Made by a program: the position numbers and the translations under genes. DNA of 64,000 bases from Daucus carota subsp. sativus. Taxonomy: Eukaryota; Streptophyta; Magnoliopsida; Apiales; Apiaceae. The stretch covers positions 48,077,364-48,141,363 of the forward strand of contig NC_030382.2 of assembly GCF_001625215.2 (NCBI RefSeq). The letters run 5' to 3'. The notes below the pieces were generated by a model. That model made no database searches and had not been told where the DNA came from. It saw nothing but the letters and a program-made list of their open reading frames with translations. Below, piece by piece: positions 12,129-24,395 of the stretch; the stretch's first letter is position 1; each line of letters starts with the position of its first letter.

Positions 12129-13156
12129 CTATATCTAAAATTATTTCATCGATGTCATCTAGAGGAGAATGTTAACTTGGACTATTAATGGATTTGACAC
12201 ACTTCTAAAATTTACTAAGAAGATTTGTTTAGTGGGCGGCCGAGATATGAAGAAACCAAGAAAATAACAGAAGAGAAAAAACAAAGAAGGTAAAGAAAAA
12301 AACTAGTATCAATTACTTTTAAAATGAAACAAAATGTATTGATATGTGGGCCTTGTGGCCCTGTGTGGATGCTGTGGGCTCCTTGATTTATATTTCTAGG
12401 AAGCTTAGATTTGAAGAAAAGTAGGAGAATCAAGATTTGTGTTTGGACTATAGATGCTATTCAATCCAATAACAATACTAAATGAAAAAGCAAGAATAAA
12501 ACAGACAAGTGTTTGTCCACACAATTGTGATGTTCTGTCCCAGAACTTCTAATCTTCATGTTCAAAACTTTGGTTAGTCAACCATAAAATTATTATTTCA
12601 ATAACTCAATTATTAGACAAGTGGTCTCATTAGGTGTTGGATTTACTATATCACTGTGGTCCTCAAGAGTTTTGGAGGCTTCATGTTTTTAATTATATAC
12701 CAGAAAGTAGAATCCATTGGATCTTCGATATCTAATTTATATTGACTTTTCTTTGTTTAATTCATGAATGCTGTAGAAATAGAATAAACAATAATCATAG
12801 AATAAAATTAAGCAGGCACGTATATCTCCAATTTTAGAAAAGGTAGAATCCAGAAAATATGAATCAAAATTTTAAAAACAGCCAACTGCATATGGTTGAT
12901 AGTTTTTTTTTTATTTAAAAATTTAGTTTGCTCGTATTGTTGATCAGTTAAATACAGACAACCTTTTCTTTTCTAATAAAATTTCCCTTTAAACTTAAGC
13001 ATCTAAAGTTTCTATTAAATATAATATAATTTATTTCCGAAATTGTTTGCAAACTAATGTATTTTACAAGCGAAACAAGGTAATTTTCATAAATTCAACA
13101 TGTAAAGCATATGTTGTAGGGTATAAGTTTGGGTTTTTTTTATTCATAACCACGAT
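12129..13156. other. Intergenic, no gene seen
   Basis: AT-rich; no domain-bearing frame, no repeat arms apart from short direct copies of 'aatcttattttcaaaaatac' at the right edge, which belong to the fold-back element that follows. Confidence 0.45.
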
Positions 13157-13313
13157 TTCAATCTTATTTTCAAAAATACTATTTTATCCAATCTTATTTT
13201 CAAAAATACTACCTTCTCTAAAATATTTTCAAAAATACTGTGGTTGCATATGCAACTGAATTCCTGATTTCAAGTTGCAGTTTTCAAATGTCATTTTCGA
13301 CCTTATCATTGGA

Positions 13314-13377
<64 letters not shown>

Positions 13378-13963
13378 TCCAACATCATATGCAACTAAAT
13401 GCAATTGAAAACTGTAAGTTCCAACTGAAGTATGGGTGCCTCTGGCGGGGTCATTAGATTGCAATAGAATCAACTGAATGCAACCTCATATGCAACTAAA
13501 TGCAACCTCATATGCAACTAAATGCAACTGAAAACTGTAAGTTCCAACTGAAGTATGGGTGCCCCTGGCGGGGCCATTAGATTGCAATGGAATCAACTGA
13601 ATGCAAACTCATATGCAACTAAATGCAACCTCATATGCAACTAAATGCAACTGAAAACGGTAAGTTGCAACGGATGTATGGTGTGCCCCGCCAGGGGCCA
13701 TTAGATTGCAATAGAATCAACTGAATGCAACCATATGCAACTGAATACAACCATATGTATATATATATATGGATTCCAAATATGAGGTCGAAAATGACAT
13801 TTGAAAACTGGAACTCGAAATCAGGAATTCAGTTGCATATATAGTTGCATATGCAACCACCGTATTTTTGGAAAATATTTTCAAAAAGATAGTATTTTTG
13901 AAAATATTTTAGAGATTTGAAAATAAGATTGGAGAAGGTAGTATTTTTGAAAATAAGATTGAA
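13157..13963. repeat. Fold-back element with internal tandem repeats
   Basis: The left arm (13157-13310) and right arm (about 13775-13963) are inverted copies: both contain 'gaattcctgattt', 'ttttcaaatgtcattttcga' and 'ttgcatatgcaac'. Between them lie three degenerate copies (about 120 bp; near 13386, 13506 and 13625) of a unit with 'atgcaactaaatgcaac' and a GC-rich core 'gcccctggcggggcc'. In the third copy the core is in the opposite orientation. No protein is encoded. Confidence 0.8.
13311..13380. repeat. Perfect 70-bp AT palindrome
   Basis: GGAATCGATA, a run of TA dinucleotides, then TATCGATTCC. The arms are perfect inverted repeats, so the (TA)n tract is the centre of a palindrome able to extrude a cruciform. 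Confidence 0.9.
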
Positions 13964-14581
13964 AAAACAATATACAAGATAATTCCCTTATAAATTTTGG
14001 GGTAAATCAGTCCGGGTTGGGATATATATTTTAATTAAATGATATATATAATTGCTTGGTATCATAAGTAAAGAAATAAATTGAAATTAGTTGTCAAAAG
14101 ATATCAGTTATATTTAATTTGGTCTGTTACTTTTATATATTAACAATTTCATATACCCGAGAGCTTTAATTCTCATAGAGTAATTTTTTTATTTATATAC
14201 AACACTAGGGGAAAAAACGCGCTCCGCGCGAGTGAGAAAAATTGAGAGAATTATGGAGTACAAAATATTTTAAAAGACCTGTATGATTTATAATTTCTAA
14301 TGCTTTTTGGTTTGTGTTTGTTATTAAAAATATAAGTAAACATTTTAGTTATAAGGAGTACAAGGGTGCAAATATTAGTTTCCCAAAAGAAAAATGAAAT
14401 TTTATTAAAATTTAAAATCATTGTTCAAGACACGATGGAGTTCCGGACAGACATTCAACGCCACATGACGATTGTTCATTCAATAAGCAGAGGTTTGCAC
14501 TCTTCCACCACTTTACCGAGATAGAATAGATTGACAAAATAGCAACTGATGTCCTGTACTATCGATGAGCAATTTGTCTCA

Positions 14582-14788
14582 CTAACAACTGGTTGCATGA
14601 TCTTCGTCTTGACCCAACTCCCAACTCAACGCCTCCCTGATGCCAATTGCTTCAGCCAATTCTGGCGCAGCTACCAGTTCACATGTTTGATTACGAGCTA
14701 CCATGGAAAAACAGTATAAATTAGAATTCTCAAAAATTGCTGCATGACACCTTTTCATTTGCCTGCTCCACTCATGTATATATTTCAC
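14582..14788 (-). pseudogene. RNase H-like (RVT_3-type) fragment
   Basis: 68 residues ending in LAEAIGIREALSW, a segment typical of the plant RNase H-like domain found in retroelement-derived proteins. There is no full domain and the acidic catalytic set is not visible. It lies within the Helitron, near its 3' end, and is probably captured or older transposon debris. Confidence 0.5.
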
Positions 14789-15236
14789 AAGTGATTTTTC
14801 TTATGTCAACCAAGCCATTCCTGATTTATTTTATAACACATCTTCTTTTTTTTTTTTTGAACTCAATGGCAGGCTTTTCATTACTAATCGGGTCATTCAA
14901 CCAATATCTGCATGCATCAAGCTTTCTTAGACATGGTCTCCTCAAGCTAAAGATTATTTTGTTTATGCATTTTGATTCACACTTTCTGTAATCTATAATT
15001 GACTCCGCACTTTTATATTTTTACTATCATCAGTTTACAGTTTACATTTATTCACTATATGCAGATTCTTTGAGTTTGTTCCACAAGACAAAGAGGATAT
15101 TATATCTGTCATCGTAAAACAATATAAAATCATGTAGTCAGATATGTACCTTAGACTTGAAGAGTATCCTGGATATATGGCCAGTAAATTCTGCAATCTA
15201 GACCATTGATAATTACTATCAAAAAGTAAGTCGATT

Positions 15237-16823
15237 CTAGGTAAAATCATGAGAACTAAGCATCTCACGCTCATTCTTATTGCATAGAAGTGAACAGGCA
15301 TGTGAGCCTGTGTGAAATGTATTCAAGCAAGCACCAGTGTGGGTGTTCAAAAATCTGGTGCACCTATCACCACCACCTCCTCCAGATGCAAGCAGATTTG
15401 CCTGAAACGAACACCAAGCTAGAGCTTTCACCACAGCTGTATGATCTTTGAGACCGTAAAGCCACTGTGTTCAAGAATTTGAAGAAGTGGTGGATCTATC
15501 CCATATGTGAAGGAGATTATCATTTCCTCCATCGGCTAACTGCTGGCCAGAGGATGACCATGTTAGTCCACAAACCTCCTGATGGTGTCCACTCTAGGTC
15601 TCACTAATATGATCACTAATTCTTACATCGTTGTTAACAATCTGACCATCCATTCCTCCGGTAGTTAGTATTTGATTTTTTCCAATCAAGTGTTTCTACC
15701 TAGGAACTGTGGTATTCTCGCAATGTCCTTAGCTGTGGATTGATCCCATATACAATTCAACTATCAGACTATGTAATTCGTTATAATATCAACTCCGAGA
15801 TTGAACAAAAAACTCCAAAAGAAACTAACCTGTCGATTGGTAGTTGAATTCTTAACACTTGTCAACGGACCAAGTTCCTCGCCAAATGTAACTAATTCGG
15901 ATGTAACACCATTAGAAGCATCCAACAGATACACTGTGTTTCCAAGAGCAACTATTAACTAAAACTACAATAAAGAAACGTATAACATAAAAAAGCACCA
16001 GAGCACGTTGCATTAGTTGAATATGGAATTTTGTGACCTGAGAACTTTTACCAAGGCAACAGATAGTTCTTCTGTGTTTAATAACTGATACGGTACATAT
16101 ATATTAAGGTTATGAAATAAGAGAATAAACTTCCACTATAAGAGAAGCAAAAATACTTAGGCTCTTTTTTTGTTTTCAGGAGAACTCATGTTACGAGAGC
16201 AATATATAACAATTAATAACTCCACGGAGCACAATTACACTACAAGAATAATGGTGTGAAAACAACCTCAATATTCCATATACCTTTATTAAGCTAGAAC
16301 TGTGGAATGTAACGACGGGTCTTGGGCTTAGGTTGGTGAACCGCTGTTGAGGAGCAGTTACTTAGAACAGTCTCCACTGGTGTTGCCGCGTTGGAGGCTT
16401 TTTCTTTTAACTCACAGCTGGATTTCCCTTACCTTTCCCTGCCTCTGTCAGCATATAATGCGCATAATCAAAATCCATAACCGACCTATTCGGTATAAAC
16501 ATATCCAACTGCAGATCCCAACCAATAACAAAACCATCAGAATAATCATCCACAAGTGCATATAACAAACATTCTCCACAAATCTAAGACTTTATCCTAA
16601 TCATCAACAATAAAAAACCGAAAAATCAAAATCGTAGACAAACTTAACTTCAAAACCCTACTAAAACACAAATAAAAATTTAAATACACGGATAGAAATT
16701 GATAAAGATAAGGAATTGTACATACATCTTCTCGAGATTTTGGCTGTTGAAGAACTGTTCTTGAAGAGGACATCGAGAATGAGCCTTGCTGGAAGAAGAG
16801 GAATGTACTGATTCTGCATCCAT
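15237..16823 (-). pseudogene. CDC20/Fizzy-like gene, decayed
   Basis: Pieces of a CDC20-type WD40 activator of the anaphase-promoting complex follow each other in order on the minus strand. The N terminus starts at 16823 (MDAESVHSSSSSKAHSRCPL). Next comes a segment at about 16315-16450 ending TRRYIPQ, with a stop and a frame change. Then [17 protein letters not shown] at about 15840-15960, and [20 protein letters not shown] at about 15480-15580. The last piece is [20 protein letters not shown] at 15237-15434. An in-frame TGA replaces a codon just after RSTTSSNS (near 15477). Several linking parts are missing and I could not find the last WD repeats or the IR tail, so a working protein is unlikely. 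It lies wholly inside the Helitron. Confidence 0.85.
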
Positions 16824-17241
16824 TGCGTTAGCGACAACAGGTAATAGATACAAATATCAAAAAAAAATCACACAAGAAAACAAAACCAAAGATCCTGCAA
16901 AACAAATATCACCACAAAGTAAAGTAATATGGAAATCAAAAGCAGCGTAACTGATAATAATTGATAAGCTGAGAAAAGAAAGAGTTCTGTAACTGATAAG
17001 AAATAAGAATTAATAAGCCGGAAAATAAAAGATTAATTGCAAACAAAAACTGAAAAATGATAGGAGTGCTCAGGAAACAGGAAAATTGGATGGAGAGTTT
17101 TGAGAGGTGCCACGTCACTCTCCCAAGAACCTCCTTTATTATATAAATATAATATAATATAAAGATACAGATAATCAGGGCCAAAGTTTGGGCCTGGGCG
17201 GAAGATGTACGGCCCATTCAGTCGACAACAAATTTCTCCAG

Positions 17242-17343
17242 GCACTCGATATTGCACCGCGTGAACTTGATATCTTGGTACTCAGTTTAGGACCACCGAT
17301 TGATACGCTATTTTCAGTTGCTGGGTTGCATGTTTTTCATAAT
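17242..17343 (+). other. Isolated exon-like segment, gene unknown
   Basis: A 102-bp open segment in phase 0 is flanked by TTTCTCCAG and GTAAGT, matching acceptor and donor consensus. It reads ALDIAPRELDILVLSLGPPI and continues to FHN. I do not recognise the family, and I found no neighbouring exons in phase. It sits just outside the Helitron's 5' end. Confidence 0.3.
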
Positions 17344-18414
17344 GTAAGTTACTAACTCACCTACTTTTCTGTAATAACTTGATCAATACTCTACAATTAC
17401 AAGTGCTGAGCAATTGTGCAATTTATTTTTAACTTTTTTCTAATCGCAATTACGATTTTTTTTCAATATCATGTTATGAACAATTATATTATTGCGTCTG
17501 CACAATATCAAACAGCTGGGATGCAAATATGTTTGTGTGTTTATATGAATGTATGAACTATCAATGACTTGATGTGAACTATTTAGCCTCCTTCGTACAC
17601 ATTAAATATAACCTTTTGATATATAATCTCAAGTTGTTCAAGCAGTGCTTATAGAAATCTAGGTTTCAGAATGTTATATGCTTTTATTCGAGTTCAGAAA
17701 GAGATGAAACCTAGAAGTATGAAGTATCTATAAGTCGTTAGTTCACGCGAGTAAGATGACATCAAATTTGAACTTTAGGATTCCAAATACATTGAAATTC
17801 AGTTGCGACACTTTTTGTGTGACTCCGTCTGTTGTACTCCATTTAGTTTGCAAATTAGTAGTTATATCGACTACAAACAAGATATACCGGGTCCATTTGG
17901 TTTGTACCTCAGAGTTACTAATTTTAGATGGTGATTACATATGACACTAGTTCTTTACTGTGGATGTTATTCAAATTAGGGTGAGCACTGAACATGAAGG
18001 AATATGATGATGATTATAAATCATCTGATTCTGCTATGCTCATAAGTTTAGATGATGACCTCGGTTGGGAAATTGCATTGTGCTCAAACATTAAAACATA
18101 TAGCAAGTGAATTTTGGTAACTACTGAGTCACCATAAAGAAAAAGCAGTATGCCAGTATTTCATCAGGTCAAGCTGTATTACAAGAGCCTTGCATTATTT
18201 ATTCTTTCAGCAGGATATATAGAAGATATAAGAAGAAAATAAAGGAGTCTAGAGATATGAGTAAGCATTCATAAGACATCTAGAGTATTTGGACGGGGCC
18301 AGCTACGAATATGATATTGTAGATCTCATGGAAGACATTTATCTTGAAAACTTCTCACTAATTGACACATCTAAAGTATGTTGCCAGGGAGATACGAGGA
18401 GGATATTGTAGATC
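17344..18414. other. Intergenic and 3' flank of the reductase gene
   Basis: No gene seen. At 18319-18345 there is a diverged second copy of the reductase's last coding bases ('gatattgtagatctca' followed by 'tttatctt'), a local duplication of about 35-40 bp. Confidence 0.5.
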
Positions 18415-21149
18415 TCACAGAAAACCTTTATCTTTAAAACTTTTGATGCAGTCATCAAACATTTGATCGAGTGTTTTTAGTGGAGGGAGCCCCAATTGGA
18501 TAATTTTGCTGCAATCCATGCTGTGCGGGTTGTTGTCTCCAACTCTACTGCTACACCTAACATAACACAGATATATTCAATGCCTAGGAATTTATGGTCA
18601 CCTATTTTCGAGATGCAATAGTGAAATAAAAGTTCATATAATTTGACATACTTTTCTATATATGGGTAGGACGGGTACTTGGCTTTGAGCATCTGAATGA
18701 TGTCAGACCAGTGAGCTACTGAGCTGGAACATATCAACCTCCCTGATGCTTTTGTTTCCTCCATTGCCAATATATGTGCAGCTACAACATCATCTATGTG
18801 GACGAATCCTATTGTTGTGTTTGGGTATTCTTCCATTTGACCTAAAAAAAGAGCTAAAGATTTAAAAATATTGTTTGGCCATGGCATAACAAGTGCATTG
18901 TATTTCCATATCTTACGGTTCGCTTATCCTTTTTTTAAAAAATAAAATATAAATAATAGTTTATGTGAAGACGTCATACTAATTTTTATCAAGAAGCCTA
19001 GAATTCAGTTAAAAAAAGAGTTTTCACCCTTAAGTTAACGATCGTGGTATGGGATCTCTCATACTGCTTCAGTCTGTCTTCCTTTTGGTAGTTTTCATAT
19101 TTGGTATATGGATCTTCGTATAGGTAATCGATATTCTAATTTGCTATATATATTATAGTGTCACACTCTCTTTATTAGTATGTTATTCCATGTAGCTGGA
19201 CAGTGTATTATTTTTGAGGCAAAATAAGTACTGAAAGCATGTTTTGGATATGATAATTATGTCTACATATATCTTGTAACTACTAAACAATAATCATATA
19301 ACCTTTGATGATACTATGTATCACGTGCAGTGTACTGGTTGGCTGGGGAGAAAGCAAAGCGCCAACAACAAAAGAGGGGTTGACAACTACCAAGTCAATG
19401 CCACTTTCCTCCGCTATCCTCCATGCATCTTTCTCTGCTATAGTCTTAGCATATGCGTACCATAGCTGCAAACAAAGAAGAACTACACTTTAAGCAGTGA
19501 TGGAGAATAAATTTTAGCTGAATGTCTTTCAAGAATTTATATAAGATAACTGGACAGTAATTACGTTGTGACGTTGACAGTATTCAGTATCACTCCAATG
19601 TGATTCATTCAAAGGAGAAATATGCTGCACATCATCGCCGTATCTGATGGAAGAGCATGACGAGGTGAGAACAACTCTTTTCACACTGCTTGATTTCTTG
19701 CATGACCCCAGTACATTAGCGGTTCCCTTTATGCATGGATCAATTAGAGTTGCCTGAAATATTGGTCAAAGATAATCATCTTTGCCCTCAACCAGACCAG
19801 TTTATGTATTGTTTGAATGCAATGAGCTCCCTTTATATATATTACTTGATTAAATTTCTCAAAAAATAACAGAAAATGTGATGGAATGGAGGTCATATGC
19901 TGATATGGCAATTGTAGGATAATTATTTGACACCAAAAACATAAAAAATAGCGACTAGTTGAAAGCACAAAGTATCAATATGGTCACTTTTTCCTTAATT
20001 TTTTTGACAAATTTAACGGAATGATATATATGATGTATTAAGTTTTTTTAAGTGAGTTCCTGTTGAGATTGGTGAGTTAAGTGAGACATTTGAGTGCAAT
20101 GAGTGGTCATTTTGATATAAACACCCACAATAAATATGTATTTTAATTATAACTATTTATTAGGTTTTTTTGCTTCATATGAAATTATTAATTCATAAAG
20201 TTCTTTGTTTATGTATAGTGCTGGTCTAGTAACTTTGCCTGAATGTTGCTGTCATATGGAACAAGCACCGGAGATGCAGTGTGAAAGACTCCATCGACTC
20301 CGTCTACAGCCTGATCAAAGCTTCCTTCCACCATTAAATCAGCTTTCACGACTTTTAATCTCTCCTTGGCTCCATTAAGCTCCCAAAGGTAGCTCACCTT
20401 GTTTATATCATCTGTTAAGAAGAACGTAGTAGAACATGACTTCTCAGGAACACTGTATAATATCAAGAGTAGTCCTATTGCTAAGTTTCCAGAATAACTT
20501 CCTGGAAATTTATGCTTTTAGTTATATTTAGTTATCAGTATCTTCACTTTCTAGTTTCCACTCTTTGGATATGAAAATTTCCAAATTCTAGATTGTAAAT
20601 GCCTAAATGGTAAGTCATGCCTTTTTCTTTATGCAACATCTGTAGTATAAAATTAGAGGATCGGGTTCCCATGCTTTCCCTATAATTAGAAACATATCAG
20701 AATATAATAGTAAGTCTAAATTGAGGATCTATGATGCCTACGCATGACTCCTGTGGGTGAAAACTAAAAACAAATTTACACCATCTTGATTGTTGAGGAG
20801 GCATCCAAATTCCAAAGACTAAAGAGTTAAAAGAGATATTCAGTAGTAATGGTCTGCAAATTGCATCTTCCAACGATTTTATTGCAATATAACAGTTCAT
20901 ATGTTGCAGGAAGTACAAAGACTAGCAGTATTCATCTTTTACATATAATCACACAAATTTGATGGTCCTTTTGTCGAGGCAAAAAGATTTGTGCTTGAAA
21001 AGTTTTAAGGATCAACTAAATTACAGAGGAAGACTGGGAATACCTGGATCTCTTACAGTGGTTCTTACCACATGGCCCTTCTCCAACAACGACTTTACCA
21101 GGTAAGCTGCTATGAAACCAGTACCCCCTGTTACACAGTATTCTGGCAT
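18415..21149 (-). CDS. NAD(P)-dependent reductase of the DFR/CCR superfamily
   Basis: Six exons join to 320 residues: 21149-21044, 20411-20239, 19753-19565, 19465-19303, 18841-18652, 18556-18415. All phases agree. The N terminus [20 protein letters not shown] carries the TGxxGFI Rossmann motif. Exon 2 has [20 protein letters not shown]; exon 3 [15 protein letters not shown] supplies the catalytic Ser region. Exon 4 [15 protein letters not shown] holds the YxxxK pair, and exons 5-6 give [17 protein letters not shown] and the end [19 protein letters not shown]. The KNWYCYGK signature of true cinnamoyl-CoA reductases is absent, so a CCR-like, phenylacetaldehyde-reductase-like or tetraketide-pyrone-reductase-like aldehyde/ketone reductase is more likely; the substrate is unknown. 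Intron 2 has a GC donor (CAG|GCAAAG). Confidence 0.88.
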
Positions 21150-24100
21150 CTTTATATTTTTTTCCTTGGCTTACGCTATATGTTTAGCAACATCAATTTA
21201 TTGCTCTATTTATACTGAGTCGTGTTCCCAAATTCTTTTAGGTAGTAAAAAAATAGGTCATGCAGCTTATACTCCTTTTAGAAAAAAAAAACTTGGATTG
21301 GAAAAGCATGTACCCAGTTTTCAGTTTGGTATAATTTGGATGAGTTTGCCTGCTTACTTTGAATTATAGTTTACTAATGCCGTCTGCATTTCATATGAAT
21401 TTTGGTTTAAGACAGATAAGTTTGCCTGCTTTGAATTTAAAAATACCAATGTTGTCTGCATTGATATTAGGTAATGGTTTAATTTAGATGAGTCTGCCTG
21501 CTTTAAATTGAAAAACAAGAATGTTGTCTGCATTGCATAGTAGGTGTTAAGTCACATGAGTAACGAGTAGTTGGCTGGACATTCTGCTTTAATATAAGGA
21601 TTTTGGAGAAATTTGATTTTTGTAGAAACATGCATTGTAGGAAATAAAACTTAAAAAATAAATTAGCAAAAACAGAAAATTAAAAAATTAACTAAATCAA
21701 ATAGGAATTGTAGGAAACTTTTATTTGGTATATATTGTGTGTACCTGCAAAAAAAAGTTAAAAAATACATTAGCAAAAAAAGAAATTTCAAATAAATTAA
21801 GTAAATCGACTAGGAAGATGTTAGGATTAACAATCTGATAAGAAAAAACCATAAGATTCAAATAAAACACAAGAATTAAGTAAATCACAATTGATGCAAG
21901 TATCAAACTACCTAACATCTAAGCCCCAATAAATTGGAACTTCCACACCATGCAAATTTAAAAACTTCTTGTCCATACTGTAGCTCCCAGACCTGACAGA
22001 TTATTAAGGCACAAAAGCAAAGCTCAATAACAGTCAAGCAAGCTTAAAAATCTGTGCACAATCTATTATTCTACAATATTAAATTTTGAATCTCAATGAA
22101 ACATCTTTCTCAAAGTAAGAAATGATGCAATGTAAATAACTCTCTTCAATCTCTGAGTAGCTCAGTTGCTCCCCACTCCACCCTGCGTGGCACATGTATA
22201 AAAGAGATGCATCATGTATATATAATATTTTTTGTATATAATAAAATAAAATGGAGGTCTAGAATGACTATGGTTTATAAACAAAGTGATTGCACATTTT
22301 AATATGAGGACAAACTATGAATGAAGCTGTGCATCTCAGGATAAGGTTGGTGGGGAAAGATGTCAACTTTTGTTGTTTAGCAATCACCAGTTCAGTATCA
22401 ATTAAATTTTGTACAAATTGCATGTGAAATGCTTTATGCACACACCTACCCTGTATTGGTTTCTGGCCTAGTTTATAAGTTTATAGATTTATTATCTAAT
22501 CATGTTTTAAGAAAACAGGATTACCTAAAACTATCCTAATATTCAGAAATTTAGTATATAATAATTATTTTTCACATGACATATAAAACTTTGGACCTGC
22601 CTTTTTTGTTTAATTTAGCAGTGGCTTTGAGATCGCACTGCCTACAAGTTATGGCCTTAAATTAAAGTTTTTACTTCAGTATGTGTAGGTTTATTTCTGC
22701 GTATTTAAGGATAACAAGAGAAGAAAGCTATAACGTGAAAAACATATATAATATTATAATCATCTGGATGGGCTACATATAAATCATGGACTTTATATAA
22801 GCCAGAAACATAACTGAAAGACTCCTAAAAAACTGCTACTATTCAAAATTAATTCAAATCTAATCCTAATCTCAATTAACTAAAAGATATGATCAACAAC
22901 AACCAATTATTTAATAAATCTAAATTTAAAATTCAAAGCATTATTTCAAAAGTATGTTCAAGATTACATCCAACGGGCATTCACATCTCTCCATTAATTT
23001 TGACAAGTGGAGTTTTAAGTAGAATTTTGTATACCAGTTAGAAAAGGCTGATTAGACAAAAATAGGGCAACTCAATCTTTTGAAGTTTCTCTTTTCATCA
23101 CATGTGGACTGGACTGGACTATTGTAAGTGAAGGGTATCAATAATTGGTTGGTAGTTGATTCATTGCAATTTAATATATTTTCCAAAGATGGAACCAGCA
23201 CAACCACTCAAGAAGGCGCTAGCCGTATAATCAAATGATCAGAATGACTCAAGAGGCTTAATGATTCCTTGGTCACAAATGTAAAAACAGTTATTCAAAA
23301 ACCTGAAAGACTAAAATCATCTTATAGTTTAACTTAGTGTTCATACCTTCTTCCAAATTTACATAAAACTCACTCTGTTAATCTCTGATCACATCTTAAT
23401 AACTGTGATATTATCTGCTGGAAGTTGATTCAGGGACAAATGAAGTGACAAATGGTGCATTACATAATTGCCTGAATATTTAACGCCACCTAATGCTTCA
23501 TGCTATTATACTCTATAGTATGAATCATGGTACTATATAATTGCCTGCAATCCGGCATAACAAACTAGACGGCAAATAAATTTTAGAGGTCCCCTGAAAA
23601 AAATATACTTTTGAAAATTTTATTTAATTTGCAAAAGCTTTTTTGTGTGTGTTTGCCAATTTGTCATATTAGACTATTTAATTTCAACCATTGGTGTGCT
23701 TGGCTTCATTAGAACTATGCAGTATAAATACTAGGTCTGAGCAGAGTATATAATGCTGCAGCTAATTTCATTCAATCTGCATATTAATTTTAGACCACTT
23801 TGATGGGTGTTGAAACCACCAAATAAATTTGTACTCTATTTAATTTTGTGTATAGCAGTGAGAAGGGCCGAACATAGGGGATTGGTATGGTTGATCTTAA
23901 ACATTGAGAACTAGACCAAATTCAACATGAGAGATTATGTTTATCAAGAAAAGAGTACATGTTAGTCTAACATTCTTTGTGAAGAATACTCGTTGAACAA
24001 GAACACTATATGAATAGAAACACTTGCCAAATAAATATATAGATGTAGTGGCCAGGCAACGGCAAATTGTGATTTTCATTACGTTAAGTATTGATCCTTT

Positions 24101-24395
24101 TCCGAGATTCGAGAAATTGGTGAGGCTAGGAAATTGGATAGAAGGGAAGTAGTTAAATTAAAAAAGTACAAGGAATTTTGGCTCTTGCTACCATGTGGAA
24201 CTAGGTAAAGAAAGGGTTGTTAACACATAATATAATCTATATTCGGTACATATACAAATAAATTCTTAGGTCTAAGCATAGCCATCAATTTGTAATACTC
24301 AATAACCGATATATGTAGATTACATATCATATTTGTATATGATGATTACATATCGTTATATATGTATGTATGTATATTATATATATATATATGTA
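21150..24395. other. Long intergenic stretch
   Basis: AT-rich. Between 21300 and 21540 'gatgagtttgcctgctt' recurs as degenerate direct repeats. At 21916-21992 on the minus strand an acceptor-like CAG precedes an open segment ending KFAWCGSSNLLGLRC-stop. A second open stretch lies at about 22105-22190, containing WSGEQLSYSEIEESY. They could be remains of a gene but I cannot name it. (TA)n and (TATG)n runs occur near 24355-24400. Confidence 0.35.

Larger units (their letters stand above)
14205..17165 (-). mobile_element. Helitron carrying CDC20-like and RNase H-like fragments
   Basis: Read on the minus strand, the element begins TCTTTATATT at 17165, preceded by A. The subterminal part contains 'aataaaggaggttcttggg' and 'tgacgtggcacctctc', which I recognise as typical of plant Helitron 5' ends. 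It ends with a hairpin CGCGC-GGA-GCGCG, a short T/C spacer and CTAG at 14208-14205, followed by T. TC start, CTRR end with a hairpin about 10 bp upstream, and insertion between A and T match Helitron rules. No Rep/helicase is present, so it is non-autonomous. Its cargo is the CDC20 pseudogene (15237-16823) and an RNase H-like piece (14582-14788), both on the same strand as the element. Confidence 0.75.

Noticed and set aside
13275-13457. Peptide with a long IYIYIY run
   Set aside because: Translation of a (TA)n palindrome.
18477-18887. 136-residue open frame on the minus strand
   Set aside because: It includes exon 5 of the reductase plus intron sequence read through at both ends; the spliced model gives the correct protein.
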